A DNA stretch of 64,000 bases from CAKZQX01 sp034436755 (GTDB lineage Bacteria; Chloroflexota; Chloroflexia; Chloroflexales; Chloroflexaceae), in the NCBI GenBank assembly GCA_034436755.1, contig DAOTVB010000052.1, forward strand, positions 1-64,000, in the 5' to 3' direction. The notes below the pieces were generated by a model. The model worked only from the letters and a program-made list of their open reading frames with translations. It was not told the origin of the DNA and did not search any database. The position numbers and the translations under genes are program-made. Positions 38,636 through 46,068 of the stretch are shown piece after piece (position 1 is the first letter of the stretch; every line of letters starts with the position of its first letter).

Positions 38636-39262
38636 ATGACACTGACATCACTTCTTGCCGATCCCCACTACACCGCTACGCCACACCCCACGTCGCTGGC
38701 TGACCTGAGCTTTACCGAGATGCTTGACCAGCGCCAGATGCGCCTGCGCAGCCGCCGGATGATGTTGGTCTTGAGTAAACTGATCGAGGATCATGCCGCC
38801 AGTGTTCCGGGTACATTTTTGATCGCCGCCTTTCAGCGCTACTCGCTCTATCAGAAGCAGTTGTACCGGTACGAGCGACTGGCCCGGGACTATGCACAGG
38901 TCTTTGTTATGGGAATTCCCGACGATGAAGCCCCCGCAATCCCGAAGGTTGAGTATCTGGCCCTGGAGGAAACCTGGCCGCTGATCCACGAGTGGGTGGT
39001 CATTGCCAGTGGCCCGGCCTGCTGCATTGCGCTCTTTGCCTGCGATAACGAACTGGCTCAGCCCGAACGACGCTCGCGCAACTTCCGCGCGCTCTGGACC
39101 ACAAACACACATCTGGTTGATAGTGCGGTTGCGGCATTCTACAGCGCCATCGGTCAGCGCTCGCCGCATATCATGCATGATGGCCTGGCAACCTACCACA
39201 CCACGGCTGCGCTGCAACAAAAACTACCGGCACGGCTGCGCGAGAGCCTGCGGGCTCACTGA
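38636..39262 (+). CDS. DICT-domain sensory protein
   Basis: This 208-residue protein is nearly all DICT domain, a sensory module found with diguanylate cyclases and two-component proteins. The typical helical start (MLVLSKLIEDHA) is followed by LIAAFQRYSLYQKQLYRYERLA, VFVMGIPDDE, and EWVVIASGPACCIALFACD. There is no attached output domain, so it may be an adaptor. The ATG at 38636 has AAGGAG 9 nt upstream; a frame opening at 38570 has none. Confidence 0.8.
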   Translation: MTLTSLLADPHYTATPHPTSLADLSFTEMLDQRQMRLRSRRMMLVLSKLIEDHAASVPGTFLIAAFQRYSLYQKQLYRYERLARDYAQVFVMGIPDDEAPAIPKVEYLALEETWPLIHEWVVIASGPACCIALFACDNELAQPERRSRNFRALWTTNTHLVDSAVAAFYSAIGQRSPHIMHDGLATYHTTAALQQKLPARLRESLRAH

Positions 39263-39298
39263 TCCAGTGATCAACCGGCATTGACAACCGCTTGCAGC

Positions 39299-39967
39299 TC
39301 ACTCCTGCGCCCGCCGGTAGCCGGCCGCAATCGCAGCCTGCTCCGAGTCGAAACAGTCGATGCTCACGAAAGCCCGCCGGTAGCCGGGTTGCTCCGGCGT
39401 ATGGTAAATCCCCAGTTTGCGCGACACCTTGACCTGCCCTGAGCTACACGGCCACCAGGGCGGGTCGATTTCGTTGTTGATCAGCCGGGGCCGGACGGAC
39501 GGAGTTGGCGTCAGCGTCCGCGTCGGGGTTGGCGTCGGCAGAGGAGCGGTGGCGGTCGGCAGGACAGCGGTCGGCGGGACGGCGGTTGGCGGGACGGGTG
39601 TAGGCGGGACGGGTGTGGGCGACATCGGCACAGCGGTGGGGGTTGCACCCGCTCGCGGCGGGGTTGTGGTTGCCGCCGGCGAGGGCGTTGCCGAAAAATC
39701 CGGCGGAATGGTGCGGGTGAGCGGCCGGGTCGTAATCAGCGGTAGCGGAGTTCGGCGCGAACCGGCGCGAACCGACGTGGCCGCTCCCTCGGCTACGCGT
39801 GTCGGCGTACCAGTTACAGTCATACCAGCGGCTATCGTTGCGGTTGGCCGGCGCAGCGTAGCCGGGGGACGACTCTGCAGCAGCACAAGCCGGACCATCA
39901 GGATAAGACCAAGCAGTAAGAAGATTATGGCTCCAATACGTTGCGGGGTAAACCGAACACCTGCCAT
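39299..39967 (-). CDS. Membrane-anchored Thr/Pro-rich protein with a C-terminal sunset-like domain
   Basis: This 222-residue protein has one N-terminal membrane anchor (about 11-30). A long Pro/Thr linker with VPPTPVPPTAVPPTAV repeats (about 40-160) leads to a short domain (about 168-222) reading KVSRKLGIYHTPEQPGYRR then DCFDSEQAAIAAGYRRA. That domain resembles the sunset/Ada-type zinc-finger-like fold often found at nuclease C-termini. It would lie outside the cell. Function is unknown. Confidence 0.75.
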   Translation of the reverse strand: MAGVRFTPQRIGAIIFLLLGLILMVRLVLLQSRPPATLRRPTATIAAGMTVTGTPTRVAEGAATSVRAGSRRTPLPLITTRPLTRTIPPDFSATPSPAATTTPPRAGATPTAVPMSPTPVPPTPVPPTAVPPTAVLPTATAPLPTPTPTRTLTPTPSVRPRLINNEIDPPWWPCSSGQVKVSRKLGIYHTPEQPGYRRAFVSIDCFDSEQAAIAAGYRRAQE

Positions 39968-40095
39968 TACAGCGCTCGCCGGGTTGTATGAGTTAACGTG
40001 GGCCGACAGCCCGCACGCATTATACCATTTTCGCCGTCAGATATCCCAAACTTCTGTTCGCTCCAGCCTGGAGGCATTCGGCTGCGCTGATATGG

Positions 40096-40101
40096 TATAA
40101 T
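40096..40101 (+). promoter_or_regulatory. Extended -10 element before hisF
   Basis: TATAAT preceded by TGG lies about 100 nt before the hisF start. The leader between them is a degenerate repeat of the ACTACGG/TTACGG type (about 40155-40195). Confidence 0.4.
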
Positions 40102-40198
40102 TGTGCTGCACTATTCGTATATCAATATTTTCAGACTTCAGACGACGCACTTCGGGTTACGGGTTACAGACTACGGTCTACGGATTACGGAAACAGCT

Positions 40199-40981
40199 AT
40201 GTTAACGCGACGAATCATTCCCTGCCTGGATGTAAAAGCCGGCCGTGTGGTCAAGGGCGTCTCTTTCCTCAACCATCGGGACGCCGGTGATCCGGTGGCG
40301 CTGGCGGCTGCCTACAACGATGCCGGAGCCGACGAGCTGGTCTTCTACGATATTACGGCCAGCAGCGACGAACGTGCCATTATGGTTGAGGTGGTCGAAC
40401 GCACGGCGGAGCAGGTTTTTATTCCGCTGACCGTTGGCGGTGGCCTGCGCACCACCGAGGATATGTACCGGATGTTGCGCGCCGGAGCGGACAAAGTTTC
40501 GATCAATACTGCGGCCGTGCTGACGCCTGGTCTGATCGAGGAGGGCGCACGGCGCTTTGGCAGCCAGTGTATCGTGCTCTCAATCGACGCACGCCGTGTC
40601 AACGCGCCGAATGAGCCACCACGCTGGGCCGTCTTTACCCACACCGGGCGCGATCCCCGCGCAACCGGCCTGGATGCCATCGAGTGGGCCCGGCGGGGCG
40701 TAGAACTGGGCGCAGGCGAGATTGTGATTAACAGCATGGATGCCGACGGGCAGCGCACCGGGTATGATCTGGAACTGCTGCACGTTCTCAGTACAACCGT
40801 CAATGTCCCGGTGATTGCCTCCGGTGGGGCGGGCTCGCCGGAAGATATGTACCAGGGACTGGCAACCGGCGATGCCGATGCGGTACTGGCCGCTTCGATC
40901 TTCCACTTTGGCGAATACACCGTTGCGCAGGTCAAGCAGTACCTGGCCAAGCGCGGCATTCCAGTGCGCCAGGTCGTGTAG
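40199..40981 (+). CDS. hisF: Imidazole glycerol phosphate synthase subunit HisF
   Basis: This 260-residue TIM barrel makes imidazole glycerol phosphate from PRFAR with ammonia from HisH. The catalytic residues Asp11 (IPCLDVKAG) and Asp130 (LSIDARR) are present, as are the phosphate loops VGGGLRT and ASGGAGSPED. I chose the ATG at 40199, where the family begins; an upstream frame opening at 40103 reads through repeat sequence. No other his genes are nearby. Confidence 0.96.
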   Translation: MLTRRIIPCLDVKAGRVVKGVSFLNHRDAGDPVALAAAYNDAGADELVFYDITASSDERAIMVEVVERTAEQVFIPLTVGGGLRTTEDMYRMLRAGADKVSINTAAVLTPGLIEEGARRFGSQCIVLSIDARRVNAPNEPPRWAVFTHTGRDPRATGLDAIEWARRGVELGAGEIVINSMDADGQRTGYDLELLHVLSTTVNVPVIASGGAGSPEDMYQGLATGDADAVLAASIFHFGEYTVAQVKQYLAKRGIPVRQVV

Positions 40982-41008
40982 CCAGGGTAAAACCATCTGA
41001 CACGGAAC

Positions 41009-41037
41009 TGGGGCAGCATGATTGACATGCTGCCCCA
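41009..41037. terminator. Hairpin between convergent hisF and CAP genes
   Basis: TGGGGCAGCATG pairs perfectly with CATGCTGCCCCA around a 5-nt loop. There is no strong T-run, so efficiency is uncertain. Confidence 0.6.
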
Positions 41038-41052
41038 ATGTCATCTACCTCC

Positions 41053-41772
41053 TCAACGCCTCCCGAAAACTTCCGTCCAGTAGTGACCATAGCGCGCATT
41101 AGCATTGTAGGCATAGCCAACGCCAATATCCTGGTAGGAGCAGTTAAGCATATTCGCGCGATGCCCCTCGCTGTTATACCAGGCTTCTACCACCTCCTGC
41201 GGCGTGCGCTGACCGGCGGCAGCATTCTCCGCCGCGCCGGTAAAGTCATAACCGGCATCATGGATGCGATCCCAGGGGGAAGAACCGTCAGAGCCGGTGT
41301 GGGAGAAGAAGTTATTGCGGGCCATATCATCGCTATGGCGCTGGGCCGCACTATTCAACTGCACATTTAATCGCAACGCCGGGCAACCGGCACGGTTACG
41401 ATAAACATTCGTTTCTTCAACCACGCGCGCAACAAATTCCTCATGCTCGGACGTGGGTGTAGTGATACTACTGGCTGCACTGTTCAGCATCAAGGGCAGG
41501 TAGACCCGGTTGTGCGCTGTGACGAACGGGTCGGCTGCTGCAACCGGCGGCAGTTCGCCGGTTGCCACGGATGATGTCACCGTTGGAGTGTGTTCATCTG
41601 TCGCCGGCAACAACGCATCTGCGCTAAACAAGCGGGAGGCATCGGTCGCGGCCAGGGCGCTGGATGTGTCCGGCGTGATAGAGCCGGCAACCGGCAGTAG
41701 CATAAGCAATGTCAGAAGAAGCAAAACCGGACGCAGTGTGAGCCGGGTGTGATGTAGTGGTAAGATGTTCAT
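41053..41772 (-). CDS. Secreted CAP (SCP/PR-1-like) domain protein
   Basis: This exported protein of about 239 residues has a signal peptide (about 1-42). A low-complexity region contains HNRVYLPLMLN, an LPL motif that in this phylum usually closes a protein. The CAP domain (about 115-239) has NVYRNRAGCPALRLN, HSDDMARNNFFSHTGSDG, GENAA-like GAAENAAAG, and GHRANMLNCSYQDIGVGYA. The ATG at 41772 has AAGGA 8 nt upstream. CAP proteins are extracellular; ligands vary. Confidence 0.9.
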   Translation of the reverse strand: MNILPLHHTRLTLRPVLLLLTLLMLLPVAGSITPDTSSALAATDASRLFSADALLPATDEHTPTVTSSVATGELPPVAAADPFVTAHNRVYLPLMLNSAASSITTPTSEHEEFVARVVEETNVYRNRAGCPALRLNVQLNSAAQRHSDDMARNNFFSHTGSDGSSPWDRIHDAGYDFTGAAENAAAGQRTPQEVVEAWYNSEGHRANMLNCSYQDIGVGYAYNANARYGHYWTEVFGRR

Positions 41773-42055
41773 TGAATGTTCCTTGCTGTGATGTAAACTG
41801 GAATGACGCAAGAAATGATCTGTTCACCTTTAAGCATACCACCGCTTTTCATCGCAAGACAGTAAAGTTTGGTATGAAATGCGTAATGGTCAGCGTTACG
41901 TTTCCAGAATGTTTCCGGGTTATTTCCGAAATGATCATCCCGCTATTCCACCACTCACATTACCTCCTCGGATATGTTACGCTTGCGCTAACGCACGTCA
42001 GCATGGCAGGCACTACGACAACCGACACCCCCGACCAGATCAGCGCTGCCAAAAT

Positions 42056-42084
42056 TTGCCATACAGCATCAGATGTGCTATAAT
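42056..42084 (+). promoter_or_regulatory. Promoter of the tRNA-Glu/tRNA-Asp unit
   Basis: TTGCCA (42056-42061) and a perfect TATAAT (42079-42084) are spaced by 17 bp. The first tRNA begins 21 nt downstream. The rest of 41773-42055 holds no gene I can support. Confidence 0.8.
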
Positions 42085-42105
42085 CTCCTGGTGTTGAGAA
42101 CAGTC

Positions 42106-42182
42106 GGCCCCATCGTCTAGCGGTCCAGGACGCCACCCTCTCAAGGTGGAGATCGCGGGTTCGAATCCCGCTGGGGTCACCA
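42106..42182 (+). tRNA. tRNA-Glu (CTC anticodon)
   Basis: The cloverleaf folds with acceptor GGCCCCA/TGGGGTC (one G-T pair), anticodon stem CCACC/GGTGG with loop CTCTCAA, and T-arm GCGGGTTCGAATCCCGC. The 3' CCA is encoded. Confidence 0.95.
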
Positions 42183-42190
42183 ATACTACT

Positions 42191-42267
42191 GGGCGCGTGG
42201 TCTAGAGGCCTAGGATGCAACCCTGTCAAGGTTGAGGTCGCGGGTTCGAATCCCGTCGCGCCCGCCA
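42191..42267 (+). tRNA. tRNA-Asp (GTC anticodon)
   Basis: Acceptor GGGCGCG/CGCGCCC, anticodon stem CAACC/GGTTG with loop CTGTCAA, and T-loop TTCGAAT are all present. CCA is encoded. It lies 8 nt after tRNA-Glu, in the same transcript. Confidence 0.95.
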
Positions 42268-42275
42268 GCAAACAC

Positions 42276-42325
42276 AAAACGGGCTGATGTCTGGTGACAA
42301 TGGTGTCACGACATCAGTCCGTTTT
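42276..42325 (+). terminator. Terminator after the tRNA pair
   Basis: AAAACGGGCTGATGTC pairs with GACATCAGTCCGTTTT (one G-T pair) and the stem ends in T-rich sequence. Confidence 0.8.
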
Positions 42326-42334
42326 ATGTTTCCT

Positions 42335-42562
42335 TCAACTGCCCCGTGTCAGATCAAGTTCTGCGCCGAAAAGGGGCGACTCGTGGAAAAAGGTCGAGAG
42401 TTTCTTCTGCTTGAGCAGCATCGTCTGGTACTCGGCATAGGCAAGCACGATCACTGCTTCAACGCCACGCCGTGTGATACCTTGTGGATGGCTGATCATG
42501 GCCGCTGCAAGCACTTCACTACATGTGTTTCCGGTTTCGGGAAATTGCCACCTACACGACAT
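42335..42562 (-). CDS. Orphan Phd/YefM-family antitoxin
   Basis: This 75-residue protein has the Phd/YefM pattern FPETGNTCSEVLAAAM, then GITRRGVEAVIVLAYAEYQTML, and ends with the toxin-binding FFHESPLFGAELDLTR. GAGGAA precedes the ATG at 42562. No PIN, RelE or Doc toxin gene follows; only a terminator and tRNAs lie beyond. The gene 17 bp upstream is the only candidate partner. Confidence 0.8.
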   Translation of the reverse strand: MSCRWQFPETGNTCSEVLAAAMISHPQGITRRGVEAVIVLAYAEYQTMLLKQKKLSTFFHESPLFGAELDLTRGS

Positions 42563-42578
42563 CAGGTTCCTCGCTGCT

Positions 42579-42827
42579 TTAGTTCATTGGTAGATCGTCT
42601 GAAGAATAGGGTGTGCGGAGTCGAAAGAGCAGGGCCGCAGCGACTGCTTCACCCAGTGAAGCGTATGCCTGATGTCCCTCGGTACGGCAAGTACGCCAGC
42701 GCCAGAACCACTGTCCGTTCTGCGGATAGACCTCCAGACCCTGCTCGACCAGCATCTCAAAGACCTGTGTGAGCGCCTCGAAGAAACCCGGAAATAGCAC
42801 AACAACATCAACCGGATGTGGCTTCAT
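42579..42827 (-). CDS. Hypothetical 82-residue protein upstream of the antitoxin
   Basis: This small protein (MKPHPVDVVVLFPGFFEALTQ..., with EVYPQNGQWFWRW and GEAVAAALLFRL) is not one I recognise. It has a plausible domain-like composition and lies 16 bp before the antitoxin gene on the same strand. A perfect 14-bp inverted repeat lies just upstream of its start. It could be the partner of the antitoxin, but this is inference. Confidence 0.55.
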   Translation of the reverse strand: MKPHPVDVVVLFPGFFEALTQVFEMLVEQGLEVYPQNGQWFWRWRTCRTEGHQAYASLGEAVAAALLFRLRTPYSSDDLPMN

Positions 42828-42850
42828 TGAATCACCAGCTTTCTATGCGT

Positions 42851-42895
42851 AGTCATATAAGACTAGCAATAGTATATCACAAGTCTTATATGACT
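42851..42895 (-). promoter_or_regulatory. Perfect 14-bp inverted repeat, likely operator
   Basis: AGTCATATAAGACT (42851-42864) and AGTCTTATATGACT (42882-42895) are exactly complementary, separated by 17 bp. They lie 24 bp before the small gene at 42827. Self-repression through such sites is common in Phd-type systems. Confidence 0.65.
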
Positions 42896-42934
42896 TCAAA
42901 TAGAAAACATGTCCTACTGAACATGCTATAATGG

Positions 42935-43184
42935 ACACGCGTTACGCGGTGGAAGTTTGGACCACGAACAACACGAAATGATCGAAAACCGCGAAGCGGC
43001 CAATGCTGACATGTATCCGGCGATCCCATGTTTGGCGGGGGCTATCGCCTCCGGCAGGGCGGAAAATCCCATGCTTTTGCAAACATTTGCACTCTGTGCA
43101 AATGTTTGCAAAAGATTGCCGCAGGCGAAACCAGCGTCCGCGTCTGGCACGCGGCCGGAACAGTCCGCACCGCGTAAGTTATGT
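42935..43184. mobile_element. Family A palindromic element, copy A9
   Basis: The ends are ACACGCGTTACGCGGT and ACCGCGTAAGTTATGT. A 5-bp duplication AATGG flanks it (42930-42934, 43185-43189). The hairpin at 43074-43114 has a perfect 19-bp stem. Confidence 0.9.
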
Positions 43185-43207
43185 AATGGAGCGGAATATC
43201 TCTGGTA

Positions 43208-43299
43208 TATAGCAACCCTAAATTTGTCGTAGTGCCGTCTTCAGGCGGTTGGGAGCGAATCCCGAAGAACCGGTTCACAACCAATTTAGGATTGCTATA
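43208..43299. repeat. Family B palindromic element, intact 92-bp copy
   Basis: The ends TATAGCAACCCTAAATTTG and its near-complement bracket GCCGTCTTCAGGCGG and two short internal stems. Its right end contains TTCACA (43274) and TATACA 16 bp later, which could serve as a promoter for the gene at 43310. Confidence 0.85.
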
Positions 43300-43309
43300 C
43301 AGGTGTAGT

Positions 43310-43522
43310 ATGGTGCGATTACGGGTGCGCGAAATTGCCGAACAGCAAGGTTTGAATATTACGGAGCTATCGCGGCGGGCGCGCATCGGCTATAGCACGG
43401 CCCACGCACTCTGGCACGATAAGCCGGAGAATCTGAATCGCACCGTGTTGGGGAAAGTGGCCCAGGTGCTGGGGGTGCAGGTCCGCGACCTCTTTGCGGT
43501 GGATGAGGAGTCCGAAGGTTAG
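43310..43522 (+). CDS. Cro/C1-type helix-turn-helix regulator
   Basis: This 70-residue protein is a single XRE-type HTH (LRVREIAEQQGLNITELSRRARIGYSTAHALWHD, TVLGKVAQVLGVQVRDLF). The ATG lies 10 bp after a family B element, so its leader must be very short or its promoter must lie inside that element. Its target is unknown. Confidence 0.85.
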   Translation: MVRLRVREIAEQQGLNITELSRRARIGYSTAHALWHDKPENLNRTVLGKVAQVLGVQVRDLFAVDEESEG

Positions 43523-43586
43523 ACCTGGGAACCGATATGCTGGTACGTGGTATACCACCTTCAGTCATCCCGCTGCCCCCAAACCG

Positions 43587-43811
43587 CACCTCTCAGGAGT
43601 CCCGGCTTCAGCCGGATCAGGCTTTCCTGGCAGTATGCCGCTGTCCCGGCAGGCATTCCGCCAGCTTTAGCCGGGAATCCCGGTCATTTCATTCCTGGAC
43701 TATTTGCTCAAAATAACCCGGATATCATCACCACGGTAGCCGTAGGGCGCATTCGATGCACCGTTCTTCTGCCGCACGCATCCCTCCCTGGACTACTTTC
43801 TCAACCTTCAT
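43587..43811. repeat. Composite family C elements (minus orientation)
   Basis: GAGTCCCGGCTTCAGCCGG begins a C-type hairpin. Positions about 43700-43811 match the element at 62790 in reverse, sharing GGTGCATCGAATGC. It ends TCAACCTTCAT next to AAGG, so on the minus strand the element follows CCTT. Confidence 0.75.
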
Positions 43812-43855
43812 AAGGCCGCATCACACAGGCCATACCCATGTAAAAAAGCAGTAGA

Positions 43856-44077
43856 TCAATACTCTCCTTCAAACTGCGGATGCACCCAGAGAAACTCCTG
43901 CCGCTTGTTCATCACGCGGACGAGCCCGCCAAAGCCGGGATCTTGCGCTTTGAGCAGGGCGTGCAGTTCGCGCCATTTCGTGATATACGCGGGAGGCACG
44001 CTCGGCCACGAATGCGCCAACCGCCACTCCCCACTCCCCAACCGCCACTCCCCACTCCCCAGCCGTACCAGCCACAA
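43856..44077 (-). CDS. Hypothetical protein with repeat-altered N-terminus
   Basis: A 73-codon frame begins with TTG just after the UPF0158 stop. The second half (PPAYITKWRELHALLKAQDPGFGGLVRVMNKRQEFLWVHP) looks like a genuine folded segment. The first 20 residues (GSGEWRLGSGEWRL) come from a tandem CCACTCCCCA repeat at 44023-44064, so the original start may have been overwritten. I recognise no family. Confidence 0.45.
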   Translation of the reverse strand: MWLVRLGSGEWRLGSGEWRLAHSWPSVPPAYITKWRELHALLKAQDPGFGGLVRVMNKRQEFLWVHPQFEGEY

Positions 44078-44080
44078 ATA

Positions 44081-44554
44081 TCAGGCGGTGTCCCGCTGGT
44101 AGGGAATCTGGTGGGCTTCGAGCCACTCAACGGCGATTGCTTCTACCTCTGCGGCGTGGAAGCTATACCACTCCTCCGCAATGCCGTACTGCCTGATCGT
44201 CTGTTTGAAGCGCCGGAATGCGCCCGAGCCGCGGATCTGATCGAGCAGCAGTTTTCGCAGGTCCGGATCTTTCACATCATGGCAAAAGTCTTCCATAATG
44301 GCATATTCGTCAATATCCTGGCTTGTGGGTAGTTCCAGATAGTCGTCGGAGTCCAGGATCGCCCGCGCCTGCGCCAGCACCGCCTGATACCATTCCGGGT
44401 GGTTGTCGGTCGACACTTCACGCTGCACCATCCTGAGATCCTCGGCCATCACAGCGATCAGCTCCCCGGTCTGGATGTTGAGATAGGAGAAAATTCCGTC
44501 AGGGAGAGCTTCCAACTCCGTGACGATGGCCTGGAGTGAAACGGGTGTGGTCAT
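44081..44554 (-). CDS. UPF0158 family protein
   Basis: This 157-residue protein matches UPF0158: an N-terminal IVTELEALPDGIFSYLNIQTGELI, then LELPTSQDIDEYAIMEDFC, and LLDQIRGSGAFRRFKQTIRQYGIAEEWYSFHAAEVEAIAVEWLEAH. The family is widespread in small mobile or accessory regions and has no known biochemical function. Confidence 0.9.
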   Translation of the reverse strand: MTTPVSLQAIVTELEALPDGIFSYLNIQTGELIAVMAEDLRMVQREVSTDNHPEWYQAVLAQARAILDSDDYLELPTSQDIDEYAIMEDFCHDVKDPDLRKLLLDQIRGSGAFRRFKQTIRQYGIAEEWYSFHAAEVEAIAVEWLEAHQIPYQRDTA

Positions 44555-44763
44555 AACATAACCCCCTGATAGTCAGATAACTCCCGCGCGTAAAGGCGCA
44601 GAATTCGCCGGTACATGCTTGTTTTAACATGCCTTTGCAGCTTTGCGACTTTGCACGAGTGAATAATGCCGTTAAACGGAATTGCCGGTAATTTATGCCC
44701 GGCAGTATACCATACGGTTCAGCCACAGCTTGCTGGTACGCCGCAATGCGCTACTCTGCCGAC

Positions 44764-45876
44764 TCAAGCCGGAACGTTCAACCCGACGGCAGCAAGGGTA
44801 GCCCGCCGGTCAATCTTGCCGGTAGGAGTTTCGGCGAAGTGCGGGACGAAGTAGATCTGTCGGGGGATTTCATAGCGGCTCAATCCGGGCACGTCGCGCC
44901 CGGCCAGGTGCGCCGATAGTTCGGGCAGCGGCGCGCCTTCGATCACGGCGATCACCGCCTGCCCCAGTTCGGGGTGGGGCTGCGCGGCCACAAAGAGGCG
45001 GCGGCCTGCCAGGTCCGGCACTTGCGCCAGTGCCTGCTCAACCCGCTCGGCCTGCACCTTGACGCCCCCGCTGTTGATAATATTGTCGGCGCGGCCCAAC
45101 CAGCGAAACCGCCCATCGGCACGTAGTTCAACGACATCATTGGTCACCAGCGTCTGACCCTGCGCCAGTTCCCCGGCCTGGATCACCAGGCAGCCACGCG
45201 CATCCCGGGACAGGGCCACTCCCGGCAGCGGCACAAAGTAGTCGCTCGCCGTCGCTCCATTCAAGCGGCGCAGCGCCACATGGCTGACCGTTTCGGTCAT
45301 GCCGTAGGTGTGGAAGGTGGGCGCGGTCAACTGCTGCTGGATCGCCCCGGCAAGGTCGGGGGTGATCGGTGCGCCGCCAATCAGGATGGCACGCATGCGG
45401 TTGAGCAGGTGCGTGGCATGCGCCGATTGCAGCACCGCCTGCAGTTGCAGCGGCACCAGGGCAGTAAAGTCGAAGTGGGTATCGGCAGGAAAGCCGCTGA
45501 GTGGATCGCGTGCCGGCGGTACAATCGTCAACTCCAGCCCCAGCACCAGGCCGCGCACCAGCATCATACTGCCCGCAATGTAGCCCGGATTGAGGCAGAC
45601 CAGCGCCCGCTCCCCCGGCTGCAAGCCCAACGCCTGCCCGGTACGTTGCGCGCTGGCGGTCATCTGTGCTCGCGTAAGCCGGATCGTTTTGGGTGCGCCG
45701 GTTGAGCCGGAGGTGGGCAGGGTGAAGCTGGTCTGACCCGTCAGCCAGTTGCGACAAAAGGTCAGCACAACGCGCTCCGCCGCGCTCCATGCTGCCGAAC
45801 AAGAGGACTGCGGGTCAAACTTCGTTACAATCCAGTTGTAACTGATTCTACGTCCGTTCAGGGTTAAACTACTCAT
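44764..45876 (-). CDS. menE: o-Succinylbenzoate-CoA ligase MenE (compact form)
   Basis: This 370-residue ANL-superfamily ligase activates o-succinylbenzoate with ATP and CoA in menaquinone synthesis. Motifs are TSGSTGAPKT, YGMTET, GRADNIINSGGVKV and the C-terminal catalytic Lys in TPTGKIDR. It is about 80-100 residues shorter than typical MenE, with a reduced N-terminal subdomain. Its neighbour upstream on the same strand is menB, which carries out the next step. A repeat-filled 192-bp gap separates them. Confidence 0.9.
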   Translation of the reverse strand: MSSLTLNGRRISYNWIVTKFDPQSSCSAAWSAAERVVLTFCRNWLTGQTSFTLPTSGSTGAPKTIRLTRAQMTASAQRTGQALGLQPGERALVCLNPGYIAGSMMLVRGLVLGLELTIVPPARDPLSGFPADTHFDFTALVPLQLQAVLQSAHATHLLNRMRAILIGGAPITPDLAGAIQQQLTAPTFHTYGMTETVSHVALRRLNGATASDYFVPLPGVALSRDARGCLVIQAGELAQGQTLVTNDVVELRADGRFRWLGRADNIINSGGVKVQAERVEQALAQVPDLAGRRLFVAAQPHPELGQAVIAVIEGAPLPELSAHLAGRDVPGLSRYEIPRQIYFVPHFAETPTGKIDRRATLAAVGLNVPA

Positions 45877-45950
45877 TGGCGATTGGTGATTGGGTGACTG
45901 GCGATTGGGTGATGCACCTGCCTGACAACGAATTCAGGTGACGAGCCTGG

Positions 45951-46000
45951 GTAGTGCCGCCCGCAGCCGGTGGTATGGAACCGCCTGAAGGCGGCACTAC
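45951..46000. repeat. Inverted repeat GTAGTGCCGCC/GGCGGCACTAC
   Basis: An 11-bp perfect stem encloses a 28-nt loop. The outer bases match the centre of family B (GTCGTAGTGCCG...TTCAGG), so it is probably a related relic. Confidence 0.65.
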
Positions 46001-46006
46001 GACTTC

Positions 46007-46065
46007 TAACCCTTAACCCCTAACCCCTAACCCCTAACCCCTAACCCCTAACCCCTAACCCTTAC
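46007..46065. repeat. Telomere-like TAACCCC tandem array
   Basis: About eight heptamers of TAACCCC/TAACCCT run to within 4 bp of the menB stop codon. Confidence 0.95.
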
Positions 46066-46068
46066 TCC

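Noticed and set aside
42106..42267. Integration site of an island at the tRNA pair
   Set aside because: No repeated tRNA 3' end, integrase or phage gene was seen in the following sequence.
46007..46065. True telomere or chromosome end
   Set aside because: Coding genes continue on both sides and the array is only about 60 bp, so it is an internal short tandem repeat.
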